64,000 bases of DNA from Cytobacillus oceanisediminis (GCF_007830235.1 NZ_VLKI01000021.1:1-64000), one strand, 5' to 3'; shown: positions 52,726-61,858, counted from the first letter of the stretch. Notes: generated from the letters alone by a model not told the origin. Program-made: numbers and translations.

Positions 52726-53661
52726 ATGGATACGCAATACATGAAAGCATACACAATTAAAGAGGTTTCGAAATTGCTGAATGTTCCGCCTGGGACTTTA
52801 AGACAATGGGAAAAGGATTTAAATGGCATTCTTTTAATACCAAGGTCAAAACAAGGTGCCAGGTTTTATACAGAGCATGAAATAGCCTTGCTTGAAAAAG
52901 TGAAGCAAATGCGTGATAAAAATTTGAGCAAGGAAATGATTCGCGATTTAATGCAGAAACATATGGACCTAACTTCGGAAGCTGGTTCTGAAACATCCGA
53001 AACCTTTTTGGCGCCAGTACAGCAGGAAACCGGATTACATACTGATAAGCATTCAGCCATGGATGCAGAGCAGTTCATGGCTTTGATGGAAAACTTTAAA
53101 GATAGTTTGATCACCGATTTTAGAAATGAAATCCGCAACGGCATCCGAAAGGAAGTTTTAGAAGAAGTGAAAAAAGAGATTTCCAAAGGATCATTGCATA
53201 CCGTTAAAAGCCTTTCAGACTCTATTTATAAGTCGGGAGAAAAAACAAAGGCAGAAATTGAAGACCTTTCCACCCGGGTCCAGCAGGCTTCGGAAGATAC
53301 TTCCGAAGTGGTCGGAACCCTTTCCAAGAGGGTTGCGAAGAGTTCAAAACGCACTTCCGACCAAATCCATCAATTAACAAACAAGCTGGCTGAATCCTCG
53401 GAGGCTTCTTCCGAAGAATTCAAAACCATGATCCATTACATCTCCTCTTCTGCCGAGGTAACCAGCACCGAAATCAGCTCGCTGATCGAAACCTTGAACA
53501 CAGACAGGGAAATCTACATCGAAACCATCAACAAAGAACGCGAACAATACTGGCATGAAGTCAAACAAAGAGAAGAAGTCTTCCAGGATATGATCGTCTC
53601 CTTCCGAAACGCTGCTGCGGCACAGGAACAGACGAAAAAATGGTGGGAGTTTTGGAAGTAA
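52726..53661 (+). CDS. MerR-type DNA-binding protein with coiled-coil tail
   Basis: A 311-residue protein with an N-terminal MerR helix-turn-helix (AYTIKEVSKLLNVPPGTLRQWEKDL, then RFYTEHEIALL). A long helical region holds five consecutive 18-residue repeats at 163-252, starting at L163, L181, L199, L217 and M235. It ends KKWWEFWK. This is the DUF3967/RacA-like architecture: DNA binding plus a coiled coil and a C-terminal aromatic motif that may bind membrane or a partner. AAAGGGC precedes the ATG. Confidence 0.75.
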   Translation: MDTQYMKAYTIKEVSKLLNVPPGTLRQWEKDLNGILLIPRSKQGARFYTEHEIALLEKVKQMRDKNLSKEMIRDLMQKHMDLTSEAGSETSETFLAPVQQETGLHTDKHSAMDAEQFMALMENFKDSLITDFRNEIRNGIRKEVLEEVKKEISKGSLHTVKSLSDSIYKSGEKTKAEIEDLSTRVQQASEDTSEVVGTLSKRVAKSSKRTSDQIHQLTNKLAESSEASSEEFKTMIHYISSSAEVTSTEISSLIETLNTDREIYIETINKEREQYWHEVKQREEVFQDMIVSFRNAAAAQEQTKKWWEFWK

Positions 53662-53778
53662 GGAAAGCGGTATTGTAAATGAGAAATGAAGAGATTAAGG
53701 TGTGAGGAAATTTAGGAGCAGTACTTCATTGGGTTTTTGAAAAGAGTTTTCAGCTAAAAAAGTATCTGTGTTCCAGGG

Positions 53779-53950
53779 AATAAGGTCGCCATGAAGCTGT
53801 TATGAAGGCGTTATGGGGGCAAGCGCAGCAAATAAGGTAGCCATGGAGCTCTTACGAAGACGATATTGAGGCAAGCGCCGTGAATAAGGTCACCATGGAG
53901 CTCCTATGAAGATGAAATTGATATAAGCTCAGAGGGAATTGTCGCCATAG
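53779..53950. repeat. Second 52-bp tandem array (different sequence)
   Basis: Units starting AATAAGG at 53779, 53831 and 53883 are exactly 52 bp apart, and a partial fourth starts at about 53937. Shared blocks are AATAAGGTNGCCATGGAGCT, TATGAAG and GGCAAGCGC. It is unrelated in sequence to the array at 13727-14089. The 370-bp gap holds no supported gene. Confidence 0.8.
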
Positions 53951-53993
53951 AACTTAAGCCTCTCCGTCTCCCCTTCCCTCTTTCACTAAATCT

Positions 53994-54027
53994 ATAAAAC
54001 CAGGAGAGATTGTCCTGGTTTTTACGT
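53994..54027. terminator. Terminator after the DUF3231 pseudogene
   Basis: AAACCAGGA and TCCTGGTTT pair around a 10-base loop, with T-rich flanks. Confidence 0.75.
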
Positions 54028-54031
54028 GTTT

Positions 54032-55042
54032 TTAATTTTGCTTGTCCGCAAGGTCGTCTCTGTTTGGTGATCCGGGCGGCTGCTCCAGCCATTTGTTTTT
54101 GATCATGATGTCTGCCCCGTCTTTGGCAAATTGGGTAATTTCGAGCGACAGTCTTTCATAGTTCATAATCAGGTCGCTTCTTTGGCTTGCTGATGCTGCA
54201 GTGGCGTAATTCCCCGTTCCGAGTGTACTGAGAAAAGCCATTATCTGCATCATCAATCGCTCAGAAAAAGGTGATTCGGTGCTGGAGCTAACGGCATATC
54301 GGGCGCATTTGGGGCTTGAATATCGTTATCCTGTAAAGTTGCACTCAGTATCTTCACATGCTTTTTGGAAATTTCCTTCCCGCGTTCCATATAATTAATG
54401 ATTTCCTTTGATCTAGCTACTGTCCAAAGCTTAGAGATAACAGCGTTCCCACCATATTGGTTTCAACATTAAACGATAGATGCGCTATTTCAATGGCATT
54501 TAAAGGCCGAGGCTTTTTTAAAGGAATCAAACCGCTTAAATAGCTTTTATTATCAATCATATCTGTTTCTGTCGGAGGCTCCATAAAAGGCCATCTCAAA
54601 TAGAGCCCTTTTTCAAGAGAAATATCTGTTGCTTTCTCAAATAATTCTATTGTTTGATTGATGCATTTAATAAAATATCCTCTTATATCTTAGCGCGCAC
54701 ACATGGAAAGTGTACCCCCATAAGCTACTATCCTGATTTTGCCATTTGCAGAATAAACTCCAGCATAAAAGCGTCCGTATAGAGTTTAGGTGCTTTCAAA
54801 TTAGCATCCTTACTGGTGAAACCAACCGGTACAGGGAAATCCTCTTTTTGAAATAAGTCCATGAGAAACTTGAGATGCTCTTCAGATAAATGGCGTGCGA
54901 ACTCAATAATCGGTCTAATTTCAGAGTCCTCTGAAGTGGCTAGAAAGTAACTAAGCAATTGCAAAGACATACTGTCGTTTTGATACCCCGTCCAAAGAAC
55001 TCCTATCTCACCTGATGTCATTTTCACATGGTTTTCTGGCAT
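54032..55042 (-). pseudogene. DUF3231 protein pseudogene
   Basis: About 1 kb in which one frame after another matches a DUF3231 protein of normal length. The parts are the N-terminus at 54728-55042 (MTSGEIGVLWTGYQNDSMS), a middle part at about 54417-54720 (EKGLYLRWPFMEPP, RPLNAIEIAHLSFNVETNM), a further part at about 54258-54430 (ARSKEIINYMERGKEI) and the C-terminus at 54032-54256 (GTGNYATAASASQRSDL, DGADIMIKNKWLEQPP). At least three frameshifts and one in-frame TAA interrupt it. Intact relatives have two ferritin-like repeats of unknown role. Confidence 0.8.
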
Positions 55043-55115
55043 TAAAGTTCCCCCTAAAAATAATTATTTATTATGATTTCCATTTTAGGGAAATATTATG
55101 TAATTTGCTTTCATA

Positions 55116-55146
55116 ATAAAAGCAGCCCCGGCAAGGAGCTGCCTAC
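55116..55146 (-). terminator. Terminator of speD
   Basis: GCAGCTCC-TTGCC-GGGGCTGC followed by TTTTATT on the reverse strand. Confidence 0.75.
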
Positions 55147-55971
55147 TTAATCTGCAAGTGAACCTGGTTTAATATTCTTCCCATAGAATATTTCGTCCAT
55201 TTCTGTGGTAAGCCGTTCTGTAATTTCCTCGGCTTCTTCCGGGGCAAGTTTATCTTTGGTGTAGCCAAATAAATAATTATCTAAATCAAAGTCACGGATT
55301 TTACATTTCGTATGGAAGGTGTGTGCCTGATAAATATTCACATCAATCATATCGAATTCTTCTTTGGCATCATCAGGTATATAGTTTTGTATGGAATTAA
55401 TATCATGGTCAATGTAAAGCTTTTTTCCATCTTTATCTCTTGTAAATCCTCGAACGCGATAATCGATGGTCATTATGTCTGTGTCAAATGAGTGGATTAG
55501 ATAATTAAGAGCCTTCAGCGGGGAAATTTCTCCGCATGTTGACACATCGATATCTGCCCTGAAAGTGCTGATTCCTTCATCCGGGTGGTACTCCGGATAT
55601 GTATGCACAGTAATATGGCTTTTATCAAGCTGCATGACAACGTTGTCCGGCAGAGGACCCGGTGATTCATCGTAGGATTCATCCGGCACCTCGACTACAG
55701 GCCCTTCTGACACGAGCACCGTTACACTTGCACCCTGGGGGACATAGTCCTGCTGCGCTACATTTAATACATGTGCACCTATTATATCTGAAACGTTGCT
55801 TAATATTTTCGTCAATCTTTCCGCACTATATTCTTCATCGATGTATTCGATGTATGCTTCACGCTCTTCCCTCGTTTTTGTATAACAAATATCATACATA
55901 TTAAAGCTTAATGATTTGGTCAAATTATTAAAGCCATGAAGCTCAATTCTTTGTTCCGGTGTTAGTTTCAA
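55147..55971 (-). CDS. speD: S-adenosylmethionine decarboxylase, class 1A (long form)
   Basis: A 274-residue proenzyme that makes decarboxylated SAM for spermidine synthesis. Autocleavage should occur before S118 in [13 protein letters not shown], giving the pyruvoyl cofactor; C146 in [17 protein letters not shown] is the catalytic Cys. This is the E. coli-like long form, whereas B. subtilis uses a protein of about 126 residues. No speE is adjacent. GGGGGAAGAC precedes the ATG. Confidence 0.92.
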   Translation of the reverse strand: MKLTPEQRIELHGFNNLTKSLSFNMYDICYTKTREEREAYIEYIDEEYSAERLTKILSNVSDIIGAHVLNVAQQDYVPQGASVTVLVSEGPVVEVPDESYDESPGPLPDNVVMQLDKSHITVHTYPEYHPDEGISTFRADIDVSTCGEISPLKALNYLIHSFDTDIMTIDYRVRGFTRDKDGKKLYIDHDINSIQNYIPDDAKEEFDMIDVNIYQAHTFHTKCKIRDFDLDNYLFGYTKDKLAPEEAEEITERLTTEMDEIFYGKNIKPGSLAD

Positions 55972-56214
55972 TTGTCTTCCCCCTTTGTTTCTTCTCAGTC
56001 TCTTCGTTTTTATATTATGTTACCCAATCTTTTCTTTTAAAAACGGGATTTGTCGAATTCTAGGTATTAAATTCGGTTAATACTCTTTATTATTAGGGTA
56101 GTAAAAAAAGGAAAGTACACATCTTTTGCTTAGGGGGAATTTTAAAACTTATAATGATTGGGTATACCTTTTGATAGATAAGATACATGGTACACCTGGA
56201 AGGATGGTGACGAA

Positions 56215-57357
56215 TTGAGGAAATTCTTTTTTATTTTTATCCTGTTATTTCTAGGGTTCGCTTTTTCACAGCCTGAAGAGAAAATGGCTGATGATTCAAA
56301 AACCAATCATGTCATTAATAACCTAAAGACAGAGATTCAGATCTTTAAGGATGACCCTGAAGTCTCTGCGGCGTTAAATGAATTTATTAATGAAGTAACG
56401 ATTTGGGCAAATGAGCTTACTCAAAAAATAGAGCAATTTACAGGTGAATCAAGTAAAACTCCGGAGGCAGAAGCTGAAAAGCCAGTTTTAAAAACCCCTG
56501 ATAAACAGATTTTCTCCATTCATAATATTGAAATGGGAGATGACAAAACGGAAGTTGAAAGTCAGCTTGGATCACCCAAACGTTCTTCACTAAATGAATA
56601 TGGAACTGAATGGCACGCTTACCATGAAAACTATCAAAATTTTGTCATGGTTGCTTATGATAAAGAAAATAAAGTCGCAGGCCTTTACACAAATCAGGAC
56701 CTTATATCCTCAACGAAAGAAATGACTTATGGAACTCCTAAAACGGCGGTTCTCGAACAGCTTGGAAAGCCAATGGACAAAATGAGGAAAGGTTTTGTTC
56801 TTTATCAGCTTGAACAAGACAGGGACTATGAATTATTTAATATCGATGGAAATTATGTAACGGTTTTCTACGATAAACACAGGGACAACACTGTAACTTC
56901 GATACAAATCATCGATGAAACCCTCGAACAGCAGAAAAAATCTTTTTATAAAGAGCCAAGTTTTGCTCTTAAAGAAGGATTTGAATATCAGCTGTTTGAT
57001 CTAACAAATGCAGACAGGGTCAATCATGGTGTTTCTGTTCTAACCTGGGATGAGCATGTAAGAGAAACAGCCCGTAAACATAGCCTTGATATGGCTGAAA
57101 ATAATTATTTTGATCATACCAATTTGGAAGGCCTTTCTCCTTTTGACCGTATGCAAGCAGATGAGGTTTCCTTCATGGTTGCCGGAGAAAACCTTGCATC
57201 CGGGCAATTTAGCAGCATTTTTGCCCATGAAGGATTAATGAATTCGATGGGTCACCGCAAAAATATACTACGCCCTGATTACGAATACCTAGGTGTAGGT
57301 GTTGCCTTTAATTCACAATCGCAGCCATACTATACGGAAAACTTCTATGCAAATTAA
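56215..57357 (+). CDS. CAP-domain protein with CAP-associated N-terminal domain (YlbC-like)
   Basis: A 380-residue protein with an N-terminal signal or anchor (FFFIFILLFLGFAFS), an acidic linker, a CAP-associated domain (about 95-230, with MGDDKTEVESQLGSP and MTYGTPKTAVLEQLGKP) and a C-terminal CAP domain (about 250-378). The CAP marks are VLTWDEHVRETARKHS, MAENNYFDHTN, GENLASGQF and GHRKNIL. The layout matches B. subtilis YlbC. Exact function unknown. TTG start at 56215 with GGAAGGATGGTG upstream. Confidence 0.87.
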   Translation: MRKFFFIFILLFLGFAFSQPEEKMADDSKTNHVINNLKTEIQIFKDDPEVSAALNEFINEVTIWANELTQKIEQFTGESSKTPEAEAEKPVLKTPDKQIFSIHNIEMGDDKTEVESQLGSPKRSSLNEYGTEWHAYHENYQNFVMVAYDKENKVAGLYTNQDLISSTKEMTYGTPKTAVLEQLGKPMDKMRKGFVLYQLEQDRDYELFNIDGNYVTVFYDKHRDNTVTSIQIIDETLEQQKKSFYKEPSFALKEGFEYQLFDLTNADRVNHGVSVLTWDEHVRETARKHSLDMAENNYFDHTNLEGLSPFDRMQADEVSFMVAGENLASGQFSSIFAHEGLMNSMGHRKNILRPDYEYLGVGVAFNSQSQPYYTENFYAN

Positions 57358-57361
57358 AAGT

Positions 57362-57396
57362 TAGAGCTCCTGCAACTTTTTCGCAGGAGCTTTTTG
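57362..57396 (+). terminator. Terminator of the CAP gene
   Basis: AGCTCCTGC and GCAGGAGCT pair around AACTTTTTC, followed by TTTTTG. Confidence 0.8.
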
Positions 57397-57506
57397 TTTT
57401 TTAAATTCATTCTAGTAACACACCAGTAATCTGTCTCTGAACATTTCCCTTTTTGATGCATAACATATATCAGCCTATAACAAATCTTTGAGACGGCGGT
57501 GAGATA

Positions 57507-57935
57507 ATGGCAGTTGTTAGTGCGCGGGAAGCAGACATTGATTTATTGGCACGCTTGTTAAGGGCTGAAGCAGAAGGTGAAGGGCAACAGGGTATGCTGA
57601 TGGTCGGAAATGTAGGGATCAACCGTATTAGATCCAATTGTTCAGATTTTAAAGGCCTGCGGACGATTCCTCAGATGATCTATCAGCCTCATGCATTTGA
57701 AGCTGTACAAAAAGGGTATTTTTATCAGAGGTCAAGAGAAGTTGAGAAGCGCCTTGCACGGCGTTCTGTAAAAGGAGAAAGACTATGGCCGTCTAAGTTC
57801 GCCTTATGGTATTTCCGTCCCCCTGGTGATTGTCCGCCAACCTGGTATGATCAGCCATTGGTCGGCAGGTATAAACTTCATTGTTTTTATGAGCCTACTG
57901 GAGCAGAATGTGAAAATATTTATAACACCTTTTAA
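57507..57935 (+). CDS. cwlJ: Spore cortex-lytic cell wall hydrolase CwlJ
   Basis: A 142-residue SleB/CwlJ-family hydrolase (hydrolase_2 domain) that degrades spore cortex during germination and is triggered by Ca-dipicolinate in B. subtilis. LLARLLRAEAEGEGQQGMLMVGNVGINR contains the proposed catalytic Glu; KFALWYFRPPGDCPPTWYDQPLVGRYKLHCFYEPT is the CwlJ C-terminal signature. Same length as CwlJ. No gerQ next to it. GGCGGTGAG precedes the ATG. CATAACAT at 57459-57466 could be a sigma-E-type -10 (weak). Confidence 0.9.
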   Translation: MAVVSAREADIDLLARLLRAEAEGEGQQGMLMVGNVGINRIRSNCSDFKGLRTIPQMIYQPHAFEAVQKGYFYQRSREVEKRLARRSVKGERLWPSKFALWYFRPPGDCPPTWYDQPLVGRYKLHCFYEPTGAECENIYNTF

Positions 57936-57936
57936 A

Positions 57937-57975
57937 AAACCCCCTGCCATTATTGAAATGGCGGGGATTTTTCTT
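57937..57975. terminator. Intrinsic terminator after cwlJ
   Basis: AACCCCCTGCCAT and AATGGCGGGGATTTTTC pair around a short loop, between cwlJ and the convergent YdcF gene. Confidence 0.8.
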
Positions 57976-57977
57976 CT

Positions 57978-58601
57978 CTAGACTTCCATGTCTTTAAGGA
58001 TACCTTGCTGCACATAGTGTATGATTTTCTTTGCTTCGTCCTCCGCCCTTTTCTGTCCATAAGGATTTAGAAACCAATTATCCGGCCTTGTTGAATTGTC
58101 GTTGGCATAAACTAAAGAATACTGTATCCATTTTGGCATATAGGTCAACATTGTTAGGTGCATTCTGCGCATATGAAAAGGGGCCGTTACAATGATCAAA
58201 CGGGAAATATGCTGCAGGCCAAACGTCCGATCAAGCACCAGCATGGAGGCAAGCACATTTTCCTTTGTATGGAGTGAAATATCCTCTATTAAAATATCTT
58301 CTTGGGGTATTCCCCAACTAAGCGCTTTATTTTTTAAAAGTTCTGCTTCTGTTAATTCATTTCCAGGCCATTTAACACCGCCTGAAAAAAGCAGTTTATT
58401 GGCCCTTCCCTCTTTATAAAGCCTAATGGCCTCTGGCAGTCTGTACTCAGACGCCTTGCTGCTTCCGGGGACAAAAATGCATTCTCCTTTCAGTAGGTCA
58501 TCCTGTATACCGTGGTATAACAGCCTTATTATATCTTTGTCGGTCAAGCTTTTGGGATCGAATTCGGAAATCCTAATGAGGCCTCCTCCTTTCTTATCCA
58601 T
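57978..58601 (-). CDS. YdcF-family (DUF218) protein
   Basis: Begins MDKKGGGLIRISEFDPKSLTDKD. The DUF218 core has IFVPGSSKASEYRLPEAIRLYKEG, KLLFSGG, ALSWGIPQEDILIED, TKENVL and IVTAPFHMRRM, the nucleotide-like binding loop set of the family. Members bind SAM or act on envelope lipids; the role here is unknown. The start is uncertain: a strong AAAGGAGG lies inside the frame after this ATG, so translation may begin slightly downstream at a rare codon. An in-frame TTG start lies upstream at 58640. Confidence 0.8.
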   Translation of the reverse strand: MDKKGGGLIRISEFDPKSLTDKDIIRLLYHGIQDDLLKGECIFVPGSSKASEYRLPEAIRLYKEGRANKLLFSGGVKWPGNELTEAELLKNKALSWGIPQEDILIEDISLHTKENVLASMLVLDRTFGLQHISRLIIVTAPFHMRRMHLTMLTYMPKWIQYSLVYANDNSTRPDNWFLNPYGQKRAEDEAKKIIHYVQQGILKDMEV

Positions 58602-58689
58602 GTTCTTAGCTTTCTTTATTATACTATTCTTTTTGGACAAGAGACCTTAATGGGAATGCCTAATTTAACCGAAAATATTGTATATAAAT

Positions 58690-58722
58690 AAAAAAGCAGC
58701 GGAGGTCCGCTGCTTTTTTGCA
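58690..58722 (-). terminator. Terminator of the azoreductase gene
   Basis: AAAAAAGCAGCGGA-GG-TCCGCTGCTTTTTT is a 14-bp perfect hairpin. Confidence 0.9.
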
Positions 58723-59358
58723 TTAAAATGTTTTAGCCATATCCTTTGCACGGGCAATGGCATTTGCTTTGATTTCTTCTGCTTTGTCAGGCATTGCATT
58801 ATGGCCTTCTACAAAGATGCCATCGAATGAAGGTACGCCGAAGAAGTTCATCAATATATTTAGGTAACGGTGTCCCATTTCCATTTCAGCTGCAGGGCCT
58901 TCAGAATAGATGCCTCCGCGAGCTTGAATGTGAAGCGCTTTTTTGTCAGTAAGCAATCCAATTGGGCCTTCTGCTGTATATCTAAACGTTTTGCCAGCTA
59001 CAGCAACAGAATCTAGATATGCTTTCATAACAGGCGGGAATGAGAAGTTCCAAAGAGGTGTGACAAAAACATATTTGTCAGCTGCTACAAATTGTTCGCT
59101 TAACTCTGATAAGCGGCCAACTTTCGCTTTTTCATCTTCAGAAAGTTCATCGAATCCTTTGCCGGATTGAAGTTTCCCCCATCCGCTGAAAACATCCACA
59201 TCGATTTGCGGAATGTTTTCTTTGTATAAATCAAGATGAACTACTTCATCGTTTGGATTTGCTTCCTTATACGCATCAATGAAAGTCTTACCTACTGCCA
59301 TACTATATGACATTTTATCATCATGCGGGTGTGCTGTAATATACAATACTTGTGCCAT
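58723..59358 (-). CDS. azoR: FMN-dependent NADH-azoreductase
   Basis: A 211-residue flavodoxin-fold quinone reductase/azoreductase. [17 protein letters not shown] binds the FMN phosphate, and [31 protein letters not shown] and IQARGGIYS are diagnostic of AzoR. It uses two-electron reduction of quinones and azo compounds, and protects against thiol stress. AAGGTGAGAG precedes the ATG. Single-gene unit. Confidence 0.92.
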   Translation of the reverse strand: MAQVLYITAHPHDDKMSYSMAVGKTFIDAYKEANPNDEVVHLDLYKENIPQIDVDVFSGWGKLQSGKGFDELSEDEKAKVGRLSELSEQFVAADKYVFVTPLWNFSFPPVMKAYLDSVAVAGKTFRYTAEGPIGLLTDKKALHIQARGGIYSEGPAAEMEMGHRYLNILMNFFGVPSFDGIFVEGHNAMPDKAEEIKANAIARAKDMAKTF

Positions 59359-59599
59359 AAATCTCTCACCTTTCCTTATTTAATTGACATTATAGTTTGA
59401 ATCAAAAATAACGTATGTATTCATCTGCAGTATGAATTGAATTTATTTTTAATTCGAGATTATTTTATTCGAAATAAAAATGAAGTTCAACTTTTTTGCT
59501 TAGGCTTTCTTTTTTTACCCGAAGCCATGAGAAATAATCCTATATTAAATTTAAATAATTCCACTGGGTATCACATGATCAGCATTTAAAAAATCAGCA

Positions 59600-59627
59600 A
59601 AAAAAAAGACCCCTTAGGGTCTCTCAT
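59600..59627 (-). terminator. Terminator of the 50-aa gene
   Basis: GAGACCCTAAGGGGTCTTTTTTTTT on the reverse strand has a short GC stem and a long T run. Confidence 0.8.
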
Positions 59628-59632
59628 CAAGC

Positions 59633-59785
59633 TTATTCTTCAGGAGTGTATGGATTCCCTCCGATGTTTTTTCTCATTTCATCTGTAATCTCAAATGGAA
59701 TGTTCGTGTTCGCTTCTTCATTTTTTTCATAGTCCATTTGTACGCTTCCATCATAGTGGTATGGCTTTTGGTCCGTTTTAATCAC
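59633..59785 (-). CDS. Small hydrophilic protein, 50 aa
   Basis: GTG at 59785 begins a frame MIKTDQKPYHYDGSVQMDYE, rich in Asn and Glu, ending NPYTPEE. The only Shine-Dalgarno-like sequence, GAGGTGATT, overlaps this start, so the true start is uncertain. A good terminator follows. I do not recognise the family. Confidence 0.55.
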   Translation of the reverse strand: MIKTDQKPYHYDGSVQMDYEKNEEANTNIPFEITDEMRKNIGGNPYTPEE

Positions 59786-59903
59786 CTCATGAATAGTTGA
59801 TATGTTTATTATATACTAAAAAAGACCTATTTTATCAGAAAATTTTCATTTCTGTTAAAAAATTCTTTTGCTTATTTTGTGCAATTTAATTACTTTTTAT
59901 AAT

Positions 59904-60146
59904 AGCTGTGTTAAAGCTTATTATTGATTTAAACACCCTGTTGATTGGAGTGGAAGGTGCGAGATCCTCGGAAATGCTGACACATTTCCTTCGTGCGGTG
60001 TTCATTCGAGGAAGCTTATTCAATGTCCTGCGGGAGAAGCGTGTCAACGGGAGACCCCACAGGTGCGAATGCGCCGAGGAGCGTCGGACCGCCCGTGGTT
60101 CGCTGAGTACCTGGAGCGGAAATCAACCGGCAAATTTAACAGAGCC
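59904..60146. mobile_element. Terminator-associated MITE-like element, copy D
   Basis: A 243-bp element with ends AGCTGTGTTAAA (59904-59915) and the complement of GGCTCTGTTAAA (60135-60146). Exact 8-bp direct repeats TTTATAAT flank it (59896-59903, 60147-60154). The right repeat is the T-rich tail of the reverse CNNM gene's terminator. The core is shared with copies A, B and C. Confidence 0.85.
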
Positions 60147-60155
60147 TTTATAATA

Positions 60156-60192
60156 AAAAAGCATCATTTCCTAAGAGGAAATAATGCTCAAA
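60156..60192 (-). terminator. Terminator of the CNNM/HlyC gene
   Basis: AGCATTATTTCC and GGAAATGATGCT pair around TCTTA on the reverse strand, then TTTTTTATTATAAA runs straight into the target repeat of element D. Confidence 0.85.
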
Positions 60193-60194
60193 AT

Positions 60195-61427
60195 TTACTG
60201 GGGTGTCTTTTTCTTTATTTCTACCAGCTTTAGTCTGTTTTCTTCTGTCGATTTAATTTCAAAATGCAGATGATGATATTCAAATGTCTCGCCTTCTTCA
60301 GGAAAATGGCCCATTTCTTTTAATAGGAATCCTGCAAGAATATCTTCATCCTCTGGAATTTTGGTTTTAAAAACCTCATTGATTCTGCGGATGGCGAGTT
60401 TAGCATGGACAATGATATGGTTATCCGTTAATTCTTCGATAAGTACTTCACTGTCTTCATCCGTCTCATCTTCAAATTCCTGTCCCAGCATCGCTTCAAG
60501 GATGTCCTCATGTGTGATTAATCCTTTAGTGCCTCCATATTCATCGAGAACGATAGCGAGATGCTTTCTTTCTTTCATCATCATTTTGAATACTTTATCA
60601 ATACTGTGGAACTCATATACAAATAAAGGTTCAAGATCAGTAAAATCCTTTAGAGTCTTTTCAGGCTGTGTTGACCAGGCCAGCAATAGTTTAGAATGGA
60701 AAACACCTACGATGTTATCCATATTTTCTTTGTAAACCGGATATCTTGTAAACCGGTTATCCATAACAATGTCCTTGGCCTCTTCAATGGTTGCATCAAA
60801 TGGAATACCTTCAATTTCCATACGGGGAGTTTTTAGTGCGTCACGGACATCCAGGTTGTAAAAATCTATAACCCCTTTTATCCTCAGCGTTTCTTCTTCA
60901 TGAAAGGTTCCTTCACTAGTCGCAATATCAACCATTGTGATGAGCTCTTCTTTCGATACAGAAACTGATTCTGGTGCATTTTTTGATAATAATTTAATAA
61001 TAGCCCTTGTAAACTTGGACAGCAGCCAGGTTAATGGTTTAAAAATTACTAACAATATCCTTATAACCGGAAAAACCAGATAGGCAATCTTATCAGCAAA
61101 TGTAGCAGCAATCGATTTAGGGAGAACTTCAGCAAAAATAATGAGGGCGACGGTGAGTATACCGGTTGCCACTCCCACATTGAATCCATATTCAATAGCA
61201 ATGATTGTTACAAGTGTTGGCAGCATAATGTTTGCGATATTATTGCCAATCAAAATGGCAGTGATTAATTCATCAGGCTTTGAAACAAGCTTTAATAGCT
61301 TTTGTGATTTCTTATCATTGTTCTCTGCTTTTGATTTCAATTTCATTTTGTTAACTGCTGTTAGTGCTGTCTCACTTCCAGATAAGAAGAATGACATAAG
61401 CATAAAAAACAGGATAGCGATAAACAA
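60195..61427 (-). CDS. Hemolysin-family / CNNM membrane protein with CBS pair
   Basis: A 410-residue protein with an N-terminal DUF21 (CNNM) membrane domain (about 1-150: FLSGSETALTAVNK, ILIGNNIANIMLPTL, EVLPKSIAATFADK), a CBS pair (about 190-320) and a CorC_HlyC domain (about 330-405). Relatives move or regulate Mg2+ or protect against Mg stress; the substrate is not proven. TTG at 61427 lies 9 bases after GGAGG. A palindrome lies 51 bases upstream. Confidence 0.88.
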   Translation of the reverse strand: MFIAILFFMLMSFFLSGSETALTAVNKMKLKSKAENNDKKSQKLLKLVSKPDELITAILIGNNIANIMLPTLVTIIAIEYGFNVGVATGILTVALIIFAEVLPKSIAATFADKIAYLVFPVIRILLVIFKPLTWLLSKFTRAIIKLLSKNAPESVSVSKEELITMVDIATSEGTFHEEETLRIKGVIDFYNLDVRDALKTPRMEIEGIPFDATIEEAKDIVMDNRFTRYPVYKENMDNIVGVFHSKLLLAWSTQPEKTLKDFTDLEPLFVYEFHSIDKVFKMMMKERKHLAIVLDEYGGTKGLITHEDILEAMLGQEFEDETDEDSEVLIEELTDNHIIVHAKLAIRRINEVFKTKIPEDEDILAGFLLKEMGHFPEEGETFEYHHLHFEIKSTEENRLKLVEIKKKTPQ

Positions 61428-61477
61428 AGTACGTTGCCTCCAATAATATTTCGTTTGTATTTTTTATTTGTACCCAC

Positions 61478-61491
61478 TTTGTATATACAAA
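61478..61491. promoter_or_regulatory. 14-bp palindrome upstream of the CNNM/HlyC gene
   Basis: TTTGTATATACAAA is fully self-complementary and lies in the promoter area of the reverse gene. It may be an operator. No matching regulator is nearby. Confidence 0.4.
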
Positions 61492-61858
61492 ACACCTGCT
61501 GCAATCAAGCGTTAAAGTATTTATAAATAATTATCCATAATTATAGAGTAGCTGAAGATATATTGGAAAAGAAATGCATTAAGTCGAAAATATGATGAGA
61601 CTTTTAAAACTTTCAACAAAAGCTTCTGCCAGTTCCCCAATCAATTCGGAAAAATGCCCCTTAAGAACTGCCTGAAGCCAGTGAATATACAGTTGTAAAT
61701 TCCCACTTCCCCTTTCTTTGTCATAATGGGCTACCTATGTATTACGGCCTTAATAGAATTTACGTTTCTTTTTCCATTAACTAATCTCAATAAAACGCCA
61801 TCAAATGCCAATAATAATGTGTGCTATGTCAAAAAAACCATAGAAAGAAGGAAGAAAC
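61492..61858. other. AT-rich intergenic region before the PD40 gene
   Basis: About 370 bases with no supported gene, riboswitch or repeat seen. It carries the upstream regions of the divergent CNNM and PD40 genes. Confidence 0.4.
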
